DNA from: JAFGQJ01 sp964588525
GTDB taxonomy: Bacteria > Spirochaetota > Spirochaetia > SZUA-6 > DRHE01
Direction of reading: 5' to 3'
NCBI GenBank assembly: GCA_964588525.1
Contig: CAZPQC010000102.1
Coordinates: forward strand, 1 to 13,515
DNA length: 13,515 bases
Both the position numbers and the translations under genes were made by a program. The notes beneath the pieces were generated by a model. The model was not told the DNA's origin. It was given only the letters and a program-made list of their open reading frames with translations, and searched no databases. Shown piece by piece: positions 6,674-13,496 of this stretch; positions within the stretch are counted from its first letter, which is position 1, and each line of letters opens with the position of its first letter.

Positions 6674-8254
6674 TCAAGCGAGGAGCCGCAGAACGAGTTG
6701 GGAGAAGCCGATAAGGGCACCCAGAATACCGCCGAAGATATTGATCCAACGCAGGTGTTTTTGTATGACCATGAGCAGCAGCTTTTCCACCTGGGCGACA
6801 TCCAGATCGTTGATCTTGTCCACCACAAGCTGGCGCACATCGAAGCTCTCGATGAACCCGGGAAGTCTGGCATCGATGATTCGAATCAGCTGGGTCGACA
6901 GATAGGCGCCGGAGCGCTTTTGCAGCGCCGGCTCTATATGCAGCAGCTCGGCGATATTGTTCTGCCGGTGTTCCTCCATGAACTTGCGGGAGAATGAAAC
7001 CACCTCCGCGGCAATCGCCTGGGAGGTCTCCTTGCGCAGCAGGAAGGCCAACACCTTGTTGGAGACATAATCGATGGCTTCCTGCTCCGGGATTCGAAAG
7101 TAGCGGGTCAGGATCTCTCCGAGGGTACGATCCTTCACCTTTCCCAACAGCCTGTCGATCGCCGCGGCCAGCCGCTTCCGGGTTCCCTCTTCACCCGCCC
7201 GCACCAGAAGCCGGTCCACCAGGTCCGCGGCCATACCCGGACGGATCTGCGTGAACAGTTCGGCGGCGGGTCTTTCCCTCCACCGGGAAAAAGCCCTCTT
7301 CAGCACGTCTTTCAAACCCTCGAGCGTATCCGCTTCATAGGCGTAGCCGCGCAGCGTGGACACGGCCTCCTCGACGATCTCAGGCATCTTCTGCTCGAGA
7401 GTGCGGTCAAACTGACCGGCGGAAATCAGAAAGCGCTGCAGCACGTTCAGTTTCTCCAAAACGGTCCGCAGCAGCCGTTTGCCCCGATGATTCATCTGCT
7501 CCCGAATTTCCTCCTGATCGAGCCAGCGAAACAGGGAATCGAACAGTGAGGGTAGAAGGGTTGCCAGCAGATCCGTCAGAACCTGGGCCAGCTCCTCGGA
7601 GAGGTGGCTTGCCAGCCGCTCGTTCCCGTGCCGCCGCTGTTCGAGCCAATTCTCCAACGCCCTGGCGATCTTCCCCCGGCTCTCCGGCTGGGAAACAAGG
7701 GGTATGAGCCGTTCGACCACCAGGATACCCACCTCGGTTTCAGCGAGCAGCTCGCCCACCCGCTTCTCCCCGACCGAGCGGATTACGCGGCCGAGAATAT
7801 TGCGAACGCCTTGAATGAAGCTGCGGGAGGAGAAGAAGCTGTACAAGCCTTCGGAGAGAAAACCCTCCACCGAGGTGAAAACCAGCTCCTGGTTCCCCCC
7901 CTGCAGCTTGGCCAGGGGGGTTGAGATGATGTCTCCGAGCAGGGAATAGATGTTCTGTTCGAGCTTGATCTGAAAGCTCTCGGTAGCCAGCTGCCGTCGC
8001 ACCGCCTCCTCGGTCAGAAGCTCCCGGGATACCATCTGTCCGATGCTCTCGGCCAGCTGGGCGCGCTGCTTGGGAATGATTCCCGGGGTAAGGGGAAGCC
8101 GCACCCCCAGGACCCGGATTTCGGTCAGGGGGCGGAAGAGCATGCGGATGGCGATGGCATTGGTCACGTAGCCGATAACGGCTCCTATAAGCGGCGGCAG
8201 AATCCAGGGCAGGTACTCGGTCAGCTGGATTTCACTGAAGAAACTGAAGTCCAT
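6674..8254 (-). CDS. DUF445 family membrane protein
   Basis: 526 residues. The N-terminal membrane span (about 14-36) runs into GYVTNAIAIRMLFRP (28-42) and is followed by TPGIIPKQR (56-64), the signature of DUF445 (YheB/YjiN-like) proteins. The long middle is rich in charged amphipathic helices. A second hydrophobic segment closes the protein (about 504-526, IFGGILGALIGFSQLVLRLL), so both ends are anchored in the inner membrane with a large helical domain between. Known members are around 380-450 residues, so this one is somewhat long. The molecular function of the family is unknown; some members are tied to envelope or spore-coat structure. The ATG at 8254 lies 10 bases after the SH3 lipoprotein stop, with no obvious ribosome site, suggesting coupling. 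It lies 60 bases before the cyclase gene in the same direction. Confidence 0.85.
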   Translation of the reverse strand: MDFSFFSEIQLTEYLPWILPPLIGAVIGYVTNAIAIRMLFRPLTEIRVLGVRLPLTPGIIPKQRAQLAESIGQMVSRELLTEEAVRRQLATESFQIKLEQNIYSLLGDIISTPLAKLQGGNQELVFTSVEGFLSEGLYSFFSSRSFIQGVRNILGRVIRSVGEKRVGELLAETEVGILVVERLIPLVSQPESRGKIARALENWLEQRRHGNERLASHLSEELAQVLTDLLATLLPSLFDSLFRWLDQEEIREQMNHRGKRLLRTVLEKLNVLQRFLISAGQFDRTLEQKMPEIVEEAVSTLRGYAYEADTLEGLKDVLKRAFSRWRERPAAELFTQIRPGMAADLVDRLLVRAGEEGTRKRLAAAIDRLLGKVKDRTLGEILTRYFRIPEQEAIDYVSNKVLAFLLRKETSQAIAAEVVSFSRKFMEEHRQNNIAELLHIEPALQKRSGAYLSTQLIRIIDARLPGFIESFDVRQLVVDKINDLDVAQVEKLLLMVIQKHLRWINIFGGILGALIGFSQLVLRLLA

Positions 8255-8264
8255 GAAGCGGAAG

Positions 8265-8663
8265 TTACTCGAGTTCTGCGGCGAAGCGTTCGGCCTCGGA
8301 TTTGGAGTCCAGTACCTCGAGGAAGGCTCCGAACACCCATCCCCGCAAGCCGCCGTAGTTCACCTGGTACCAGTAAGCGGTCGAATCGTCGATCGTCTCC
8401 TTGGCCTCGGTCCTGCTGATGATCTCCAGTACCGATCCCCGCCGCAGATGAGCGGTTATTTTCGCTTTCTGCAGGGGTTCATCCCGCAGGCGCAGGAAGG
8501 GCGAGCGGATCACCCCCCATTGCGTGCTCAAGGTGAGCACCGGTGTCGGGGGCAGATCGATCCGTTCCACGGGCTGCTCTTTTTCGCAGGATACCAGGGC
8601 CAGGGGTGCTATACTAAGTACCAGAACGATGAAGCCTAGGATTGCGGTCGCCGATCGCCTCAT
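8265..8663 (-). CDS. Small SH3-domain lipoprotein
   Basis: 132 residues from the ATG at 8663. The N-terminus MRRSATAILGFIVLVLSIAP is a signal peptide ending in lipobox LVSC, predicting lipidation of C26. A short Pro-rich spacer precedes a bacterial SH3-like domain (about 45-120) with LRLRDEP, a charged turn, RGSVLEIISRTE, YWYQVNYGGLRGWVFGAFLEVL. Such domains usually bind peptidoglycan or peptides in the envelope. The tail is charged. No clear ribosome site is seen; in-frame ATGs at 8708 and 8729 would put extra hydrophobic residues before the lipobox signal and would overlap the divergent gene, so 8663 is preferred. It begins the minus-strand run SH3 lipoprotein - DUF445 - cyclase. Its start is only 22 bases from the start of the plus-strand gene at 8686. 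Confidence 0.8.
   Translation of the reverse strand: MRRSATAILGFIVLVLSIAPLALVSCEKEQPVERIDLPPTPVLTLSTQWGVIRSPFLRLRDEPLQKAKITAHLRRGSVLEIISRTEAKETIDDSTAYWYQVNYGGLRGWVFGAFLEVLDSKSEAERFAAELE
8607..8615 (+). promoter_or_regulatory. Candidate extended -10 promoter for the OMP/caspase unit
   Basis: TGCTATACT fits an extended -10 element (TG, one base, TATACT, 5 of 6 matches to TATAAT). It lies inside the 5' part of the divergent lipoprotein gene and would start transcription near 8622, about 64 bases before the ATG at 8686. No good -35 box is present at the expected spacing. Judged by eye only. Confidence 0.3.
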
Positions 8664-8685
8664 AATGTGTAATAGTAACAACAAT

Positions 8686-9309
8686 ATGGCCGGAAAGACT
8701 ACACTCATTGTACTGCTGCTCATCGGCATCGTCCTGCCCCCGGCCGCGGCCGACGACGCCGCGCGCAGCGCGCGGGCCAGGCGGCCGGTTCTCGGCTTGG
8801 GGATACAGGGCGGTGTGGCCCTGGCCGACGAACCCGTAGGCTCCGGTTATCCGTCCGGTTTCTACACGCCCAAGGCCCAGGCAGTGGGCGCCTTTGATGC
8901 CCTGCTGGATGTCCCCCTCTTCTCCTCACTTTCCCTCGGGATCGGTTTGCAGCTCCACGGCGCAACGGCATCCAGTCCGGCCGGCGGTTGGACCTACAGA
9001 GCCCACTGGGGTGGGGGCTTGCGGCTATCCGCGGGGTACGGCTTCGAGCTTACCGAATCCTTCCGTCCGCTGCAGCTGAGGCTGGGGGTTTCAGCGGGTG
9101 GATCCTTCAACCTGGACCTGATAACCTTCACCACGCTCTTTTTCTACTATCCCGGGATCTTCCTCGAGCCGTATCTGGAATTTTATAACCCCAAACGGGA
9201 AAAATACGGCATCGCCCTGATTCTGCCGATCGACTACTACTTCCGCCGCGACCTCGAGCTCTACGGCTCTATTGGGTTCGGCGTGGTTTGGAGATATACT
9301 CTGCAGTGA
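8686..9309 (+). CDS. Exported beta-rich protein, probable outer-membrane protein
   Basis: 207 residues from the ATG at 8686. A signal peptide (MAGKTTLIVLLLIGIVLPPAAA, cleavage probably after AAA before DDAARS) is followed by alternating Gly/aromatic/hydrophobic segments typical of transmembrane beta strands: VLGLGIQGGVAL, LSLGIGLQLHGA, HWGGGLRLSAGYGFEL, LQLRLGVSAGGSFNLDL, FLEPYLEFYNP, YGIALILPIDYYF and ELYGSIGFGVVWRYTLQ. That is enough for a small barrel of about eight strands. The last residue is Gln rather than the classical Phe. No family is recognised and no enzymatic residues stand out. An ATG at 8665 is possible but would put MCNSNNN before the signal peptide. Its stop lies 2 bases before the start of the caspase-like lipoprotein gene, so the two are almost certainly co-transcribed. 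The barrel assignment is an inference from pattern. Confidence 0.72.
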   Translation: MAGKTTLIVLLLIGIVLPPAAADDAARSARARRPVLGLGIQGGVALADEPVGSGYPSGFYTPKAQAVGAFDALLDVPLFSSLSLGIGLQLHGATASSPAGGWTYRAHWGGGLRLSAGYGFELTESFRPLQLRLGVSAGGSFNLDLITFTTLFFYYPGIFLEPYLEFYNPKREKYGIALILPIDYYFRRDLELYGSIGFGVVWRYTLQ

Positions 9310-9311
9310 CC

Positions 9312-10235
9312 ATGATTCGTAGAAGCTCATCGCTACCGAGCCGCGTCGCCGGAGCCCTCCTGGCAACCGGCCTTGCTCTGCTGGCCTCCTGCACCTTCGA
9401 CCTGAATTACGACAAGTACGCGATCGTCTACGGGATTTCTGACTATCCACCGGCGGGACCTTCCAGCGGCGATCTGGCCGTCGCCGATGCAGACGCCCAG
9501 GCGATGCGCGATTTGTTGGCTGAACAGGGTTTCCAGGTAATCCCCTACACGCACACCGATGCAGAAGCCACATACACTCAACTTGCGGCAGATGGGGACA
9601 CAATCGCTGCCGTCGCGACGTTGGATGACCTGTTTGTATTCTACTTTTCCGGACACGGCGGGCAAGCCGTCTCCGGCACGGGCGGGGGCACTGAAAACAC
9701 TCCGGAAACCGATGCCAAAGAGGAGTATATCGCACTTCACGACCGGGATCTCACCGACGACCAGCTGGCGGACCTGGTACGGACCATCCCCTGCGCCCGC
9801 AAGGTCATAATCCTGGACGCCTGTTTTTCGGGAGGTTTTATCAGCAATTCGCTGGAGGCGGACGCCATCCCTCCGGATTATTCCCAGAGACCGAAGGGTA
9901 TCTTCGGAACCCTGGGTGATGCGATCTACCTCTACGCCAACTTCCAGGATTACGGAAGCGACATCCCCCCGGGCGAGGCCCTGGTGATCGCCGCCTCCGG
10001 GGAGCAGGATTATGCCTATGAAACCGATGATAATGGGGTAATGACCGGTTTTCTCCTGGAATCGGCCACCAAGGCGGATTACAACTTCGACGGTTATATA
10101 ACGGTTTCTGAATCCTACTTCTACATCTACAGAAATATAAACAAGTACTTCAACAGGTTATACGGACCCAGTGGAGACGCGTTCTTCCCCCACGTTTCCG
10201 GGGGTCCGGTGGATTACATCCTCTTCACCAAATAG
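9312..10235 (+). CDS. Caspase-like (peptidase C14) lipoprotein with an EF-hand-type loop
   Basis: 307 residues from the ATG at 9312. The signal peptide (MIRRSSSLPSRVAGALLATGLAL) ends in lipobox LASC, predicting lipidation of C27 and envelope anchoring. The caspase-like p20 fold starts at KYAIVYGISDYP (35-46), with the usual DADAQAMRDLLAEQGFQV. The catalytic His lies in FSGHGG (H115) and the catalytic Cys in LDACFSGG (C171), so the dyad is intact. The p10-like part contains ALVIAASGEQDYAYET and then DYNFDGYITVSE (256-267), which fits the 12-residue EF-hand calcium loop at every ligand position. C14 family members cut after basic or acidic residues; here the substrate is unknown. The gene starts 2 bases after the beta-rich protein gene and ends 6 bases from the convergent uvrB stop. 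The TTG at 9288 would overlap the previous gene and is less likely. The family call is firm; the role is open. Confidence 0.93.
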   Translation: MIRRSSSLPSRVAGALLATGLALLASCTFDLNYDKYAIVYGISDYPPAGPSSGDLAVADADAQAMRDLLAEQGFQVIPYTHTDAEATYTQLAADGDTIAAVATLDDLFVFYFSGHGGQAVSGTGGGTENTPETDAKEEYIALHDRDLTDDQLADLVRTIPCARKVIILDACFSGGFISNSLEADAIPPDYSQRPKGIFGTLGDAIYLYANFQDYGSDIPPGEALVIAASGEQDYAYETDDNGVMTGFLLESATKADYNFDGYITVSESYFYIYRNINKYFNRLYGPSGDAFFPHVSGGPVDYILFTK

Positions 10236-10241
10236 TACGAA

Positions 10242-12224
10242 TCACATCTCGCGGATTCGCTTCAGCTCGTCCCGCAGGACCGCGGCCCGCTCGAACTCGA
10301 GGTTCTTGGCCAGCTCCAGCATCTCCTGCTCCAGCCGCTTGATCAGCGCCTGACGCTGCTTGGGCACCAGGATGTTGAACTGACGCTCCATCAGCTCCAG
10401 ATCGAACTTCTCCAGGCTCCGCTTCTCCTCCTTCCTGCGGATCAGCAGATCCTGGATCGACTTGGAGATCGAGGTGGGGGTGATGCCGTGCTTCCGGTTG
10501 AACTCCTCCTGGATGGCGCGGCGGCGCTCGGTTTCCTCGATCGCCTCCCGCATGGCCTCGGAGGTACGGTCGGCGTACATGATCACCTTTCCGTTGACGT
10601 GCCGGGAGGCCCTGCCGATGGTCTGGATCAGGGAGGTGGCTGAGCGCAGGAATCCGATCTTGTCCGCATCCAGGATGGCGATCAGGGACACCTCGGGCAG
10701 ATCCAGCCCCTCCCGCAGCAGGTTGATCCCCACCAGGACGTCGAACTCACCGGTCCTCAAAGCTTTGAGGATCTCCACCCGCTCGATCGTCTCGATCTCC
10801 GAGTGCAGATAGCGCACGTTGAGCCCCAGCTCGGACAGGTACTCGGCCAGATCTTCGGCCATGCGCTTGGTCAGGGTGGTCACCAGGGTACGCTGATTGG
10901 CTGCGATGCGTCGCTTGATCTCCGCGTACATATCCTCGATCTGCCCCTCCGTCGGACGCACCTCCAGTTCCGGATCCAGCAGGCCCGTGGGGCGGATGAC
11001 CTGCTCGACCAGCTGTTCGGACTTGTCCAGCTCCTCCTGGCCGGGGGTGGCGGATACATAAATTACGCGGTTCAGCAGCTGCTCGAACTCTGCGAAATAG
11101 AGAGGACGATTGTCCAGGGCCGAGGGCAGCCGGAATCCGTAGCGCACCAGGGAGAGCTTGCGGGAGCGGTCCCCCTCGTACATGCCCCGTACCTGGGGAA
11201 TGGTCACGTGGGACTCGTCCACGAAGGCGAGGAAGTTATCCGGGAAGAAGTCCAGCAGCACCGCCGGGCGTTCGCCCTCCTGACGGCCGGAGAGGTGTCG
11301 GGAGTAGTTCTCTATGCCCGGGCAGTAGCCCATCTCCTCCAGCATCTCCAGGTCGTACTCGGTGCGGGATTTGAGCCGTTCCGCCTCCACGATCTTTCCC
11401 GCCTCGGCCAGCTCACCGTGGCGCTCCGACAGCTCGCTGCGGATGCGCTCCAGAGCGTCGGGAAGGCGTTCCTCCGGGGTTACGAAGTGCTTGGCCGGGT
11501 ACACGATGTAGAACTCCACGTCCCCCAGACTCTCGCCGGTCAGGGGATGGATCTTGCGGATCCGCTCGATCTCGTCCCCGAAAAACTCGACCCGCAGGGC
11601 GTCGGTCGTGTATGAGGGAAAGATCTCCAGGACATCTCCCCGCACCCGGAAACGGCCTCGTTCCAGAACCGCATCGTTGCGTTCGTAAAGCAGCTTGACC
11701 AGGTGCAGGCGGATCTGGTCCCTGCTTGTCTCCTGGCCCAGGTTCAGCTCCAGGCGCATATCCCTGTAATCCCGGGGATTACCGATGCCGTATATACAGG
11801 AGACCGTGGCCACCACGATCACATCCCGGCGCTCCAACAGCGCCGCGGTGGCGGCCAGGCGCAGCCTGTCGATCTCCTCGTTGATCGAGGCGTCCTTCTC
11901 GATGTACAGGTCCTTGCCAGCAACGTAGGCCTCCGGCTGATAGTAGTCGTAGTAGGAGACGAAATACTCCACAGCGTTTTCGGGAAAGAAATCCCGGAAC
12001 TCCCCGTACAGCTGGGCCGCCAGGGTCTTGTTGTGGGAAAGCACCAGGGTGGGAAGCTGCACCTGCTCGATGATCTTGGCCATGGTGTAGGTCTTTCCCG
12101 AGCCGGTGACCCCCTTGAGGGTCTGGTGGCGACAGCCCCGAGAAATGCCCTTGGAAAGCGCTGAGATCGCCTGCCCTTGATCACCCGCCGGCGCGAATGA
12201 AGAAACGACCGTGAACTTGTTCAT
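10242..12224 (-). CDS. uvrB: Excinuclease ABC subunit B (UvrB)
   Basis: 660 residues, normal length. UvrB verifies DNA damage handed over by UvrA and recruits UvrC for dual incision in nucleotide excision repair, in the cytoplasm. The start MNKFTVVSSFAPAGDQGQAI is the standard N-terminus. Walker A is GVTGSGKT (38-45); the damage-probing beta-hairpin region with YYDYYQPEAYV is about 91-116; VSCIYGIG follows at 141-148; Walker B is DESH (336-339). The second helicase half has VSATPG (390-395), NLLREGLDLPEV and motif VI QTIGRASR (534-541). A C-terminal UVR domain (about 624-659, EQEMLELAKNLEFERAAVLRDEL) is the UvrC/UvrA contact. It begins 3 bases after the HtrA gene, with GAGGG nearly touching the ATG, so expression is probably coupled to the protease. 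UvrA and UvrC are not in the window. Confidence 0.99.
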   Translation of the reverse strand: MNKFTVVSSFAPAGDQGQAISALSKGISRGCRHQTLKGVTGSGKTYTMAKIIEQVQLPTLVLSHNKTLAAQLYGEFRDFFPENAVEYFVSYYDYYQPEAYVAGKDLYIEKDASINEEIDRLRLAATAALLERRDVIVVATVSCIYGIGNPRDYRDMRLELNLGQETSRDQIRLHLVKLLYERNDAVLERGRFRVRGDVLEIFPSYTTDALRVEFFGDEIERIRKIHPLTGESLGDVEFYIVYPAKHFVTPEERLPDALERIRSELSERHGELAEAGKIVEAERLKSRTEYDLEMLEEMGYCPGIENYSRHLSGRQEGERPAVLLDFFPDNFLAFVDESHVTIPQVRGMYEGDRSRKLSLVRYGFRLPSALDNRPLYFAEFEQLLNRVIYVSATPGQEELDKSEQLVEQVIRPTGLLDPELEVRPTEGQIEDMYAEIKRRIAANQRTLVTTLTKRMAEDLAEYLSELGLNVRYLHSEIETIERVEILKALRTGEFDVLVGINLLREGLDLPEVSLIAILDADKIGFLRSATSLIQTIGRASRHVNGKVIMYADRTSEAMREAIEETERRRAIQEEFNRKHGITPTSISKSIQDLLIRRKEEKRSLEKFDLELMERQFNILVPKQRQALIKRLEQEMLELAKNLEFERAAVLRDELKRIREM

Positions 12225-12227
12225 CCC

Positions 12228-13445
12228 TCAGAAACGGATGTTTTGCGAGCGAGTGGAGAGCTTCACGTAGAGGGTCTGTTCCCGTCGGCCCCGGATTATC
12301 TTGACCTCCACGGTTTCTCCGGGCTTGTTGTCCTCCAAGGCGCCTAAAAGGTCCATCAGAGTGGCGATGGGCGTGCCGTCGACCTCCACGATGATATCCC
12401 CGCCCAGATTGATGATCGAACGCCCGTAACGCACCGCCTGCTGTCCCCCCTTCAGACCGGCGGTCTCCGCGTTGGAGCCGGGCTCGACCTCGGACACCAG
12501 GATCCCCTCGGATACGTTCAGATCGGCGTAGCGGACCAGGGCCGGGAAAAGCTGCACCGGCACGATGTCTATCCAGCCGCGCTGCACCTTGCCGTAGCGC
12601 AGAAGATCCGGTACGACCCGCTTGGCCGTATCCACCGGAACGGCGAATCCGATTCCGACCGAACCGCCCGAGGGCGAGTAGATCATCGTGTTGATCCCGA
12701 TCATCTCCCCTTTGGAGTTCAGCAGGGGTCCGCCGGAGTTACCCGGATTGATCGAGGCGTCGGTTTGGATCATCTCCTTGATCAGCAGTCCCGTATCGGT
12801 TCGTACCGGCCGGCCCAGCCCGGAAACGATTCCCGTAGTGAGGGTTCGATCCAGGGCAAAGGGATTGCCGATGGCCAGCACCTTCTGGCCTACCCGCAGG
12901 TTGGCCGAGCTGCCGAAAGAAATCGTGGCTAGACGCCGGCCCTGCGGGTCGAATTTGATGACCGCCAGGTCGTTCTCCGGATCCACGCCGATGATATCTC
13001 CCCGGTAATTCGAACCGTCGGCCAGGGTGACGCTCAGCTCGTTGGCGTTCTTGATCACATGATAGTTCGTCAGCACGTACCCCTTCTGATCGATGACCGA
13101 ACCGGAACCGGTTCCCTCTCTGGGAATCGGCTCCAAGAACCAGTTGTATTCGAAACTGACCGAGGTCACGTTGACAACCGCTTCGTTGAGCTTTTCGTAG
13201 ATCTGGATGTTGTTGGCTTCATCGCTGGAGATTGAACCGCTGAATTGTACGGATTGACCGGTAAGCGGTATCGATTCAGAGGGGGATTCCAGTATCTCTT
13301 CGATCCCGACCTTTGCTTCAGAGGAATCCTCCCCTTCTTCCCACGCCGGCACCCGCAGAATGCCCGTCGTCCAGGTCACCAGGAGGGTCAGAGCGATACC
13401 CGCCAATGCAAAGAAAATCACCTGCCAACGCGTATAGAGCTTCAA
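12228..13445 (-). CDS. Membrane-anchored HtrA/DegS-type serine protease with one PDZ domain
   Basis: 405 residues from a TTG at 13445. A short cytoplasmic start (MKLYTRW) and one membrane span (about 8-27) put the rest in the periplasm. An acidic linker leads to a trypsin-like domain (about 80-285) with the full triad: H129 in LTNYHVI, D159 in ENDLAVI, S237 in GNSGGPLLN. One PDZ domain (about 290-395, with GILVSEVEPGSNAETAGL and GGDIIVEVDG) follows. The family (S1C) degrades or senses misfolded envelope proteins; one PDZ plus an N-terminal anchor resembles DegS/HhoA more than soluble two-PDZ DegP. The start is decided by GGAGGAGG 6 bases before the TTG; the ATG at 13475 has no ribosome site and would add GILIGRRIG before the anchor. 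It is the first gene of a pair with uvrB, 3 bases downstream. Confidence 0.93.
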   Translation of the reverse strand: MKLYTRWQVIFFALAGIALTLLVTWTTGILRVPAWEEGEDSSEAKVGIEEILESPSESIPLTGQSVQFSGSISSDEANNIQIYEKLNEAVVNVTSVSFEYNWFLEPIPREGTGSGSVIDQKGYVLTNYHVIKNANELSVTLADGSNYRGDIIGVDPENDLAVIKFDPQGRRLATISFGSSANLRVGQKVLAIGNPFALDRTLTTGIVSGLGRPVRTDTGLLIKEMIQTDASINPGNSGGPLLNSKGEMIGINTMIYSPSGGSVGIGFAVPVDTAKRVVPDLLRYGKVQRGWIDIVPVQLFPALVRYADLNVSEGILVSEVEPGSNAETAGLKGGQQAVRYGRSIINLGGDIIVEVDGTPIATLMDLLGALEDNKPGETVEVKIIRGRREQTLYVKLSTRSQNIRF

Positions 13446-13451
13446 ACCTAT

Positions 13452-13459
13452 CCTCCTCC
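13452..13459 (-). promoter_or_regulatory. Strong Shine-Dalgarno site fixing the TTG start of the HtrA-family gene
   Basis: On the minus strand GGAGGAGG is followed by a 6-base spacer and then TTG at 13445. This is the best ribosome site in the window. It lies downstream of the ATG at 13475, which is preceded by CCCATCCATT and no purine-rich site, so the TTG is the more likely initiation codon. Confidence 0.6.
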
Positions 13460-13476
13460 CGATGAGTATACCCATA

Positions 13477-13496
13477 ATGGATGGGAAAATCCATCC
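13477..13496. repeat. Short inverted repeat upstream of the HtrA-family gene
   Basis: GGATGG (13479-13484) and CCATCC (13491-13496) are reverse complements with a 6-base loop; the overlapping ATGGAT (13477-13482) and ATCCAT (13489-13494) form an alternative pairing. It lies 32-51 bases upstream of the TTG start and could be an operator or a small leader hairpin. The window ends 19 bases further on, so the promoter cannot be judged. Confidence 0.3.

Noticed and set aside
8741..8773. GC palindromes CGGCCGCGGCCG (8741-8752) and GCGCGCAGCGCGC (8761-8773)
   Set aside because: They fall in the Ala/Arg-rich end of a signal peptide and early mature region and are explained by GC-rich codon use.
9333..9740. 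Minus-strand open frames opposite the caspase-like gene
   Set aside because: The plus strand carries the His and Cys motifs and the lipobox; the opposite frames have no domain or start context.
10803..11615. Plus-strand open frame of 270 residues
   Set aside because: It is antisense to the conserved helicase core of uvrB and has shadow composition with no signal or motif.
13465..13470. TATACT on the minus strand as a -10 box for the HtrA-family gene
   Set aside because: Transcription would start within the ribosome site of the preferred TTG start, and no -35 match is present at normal spacing.
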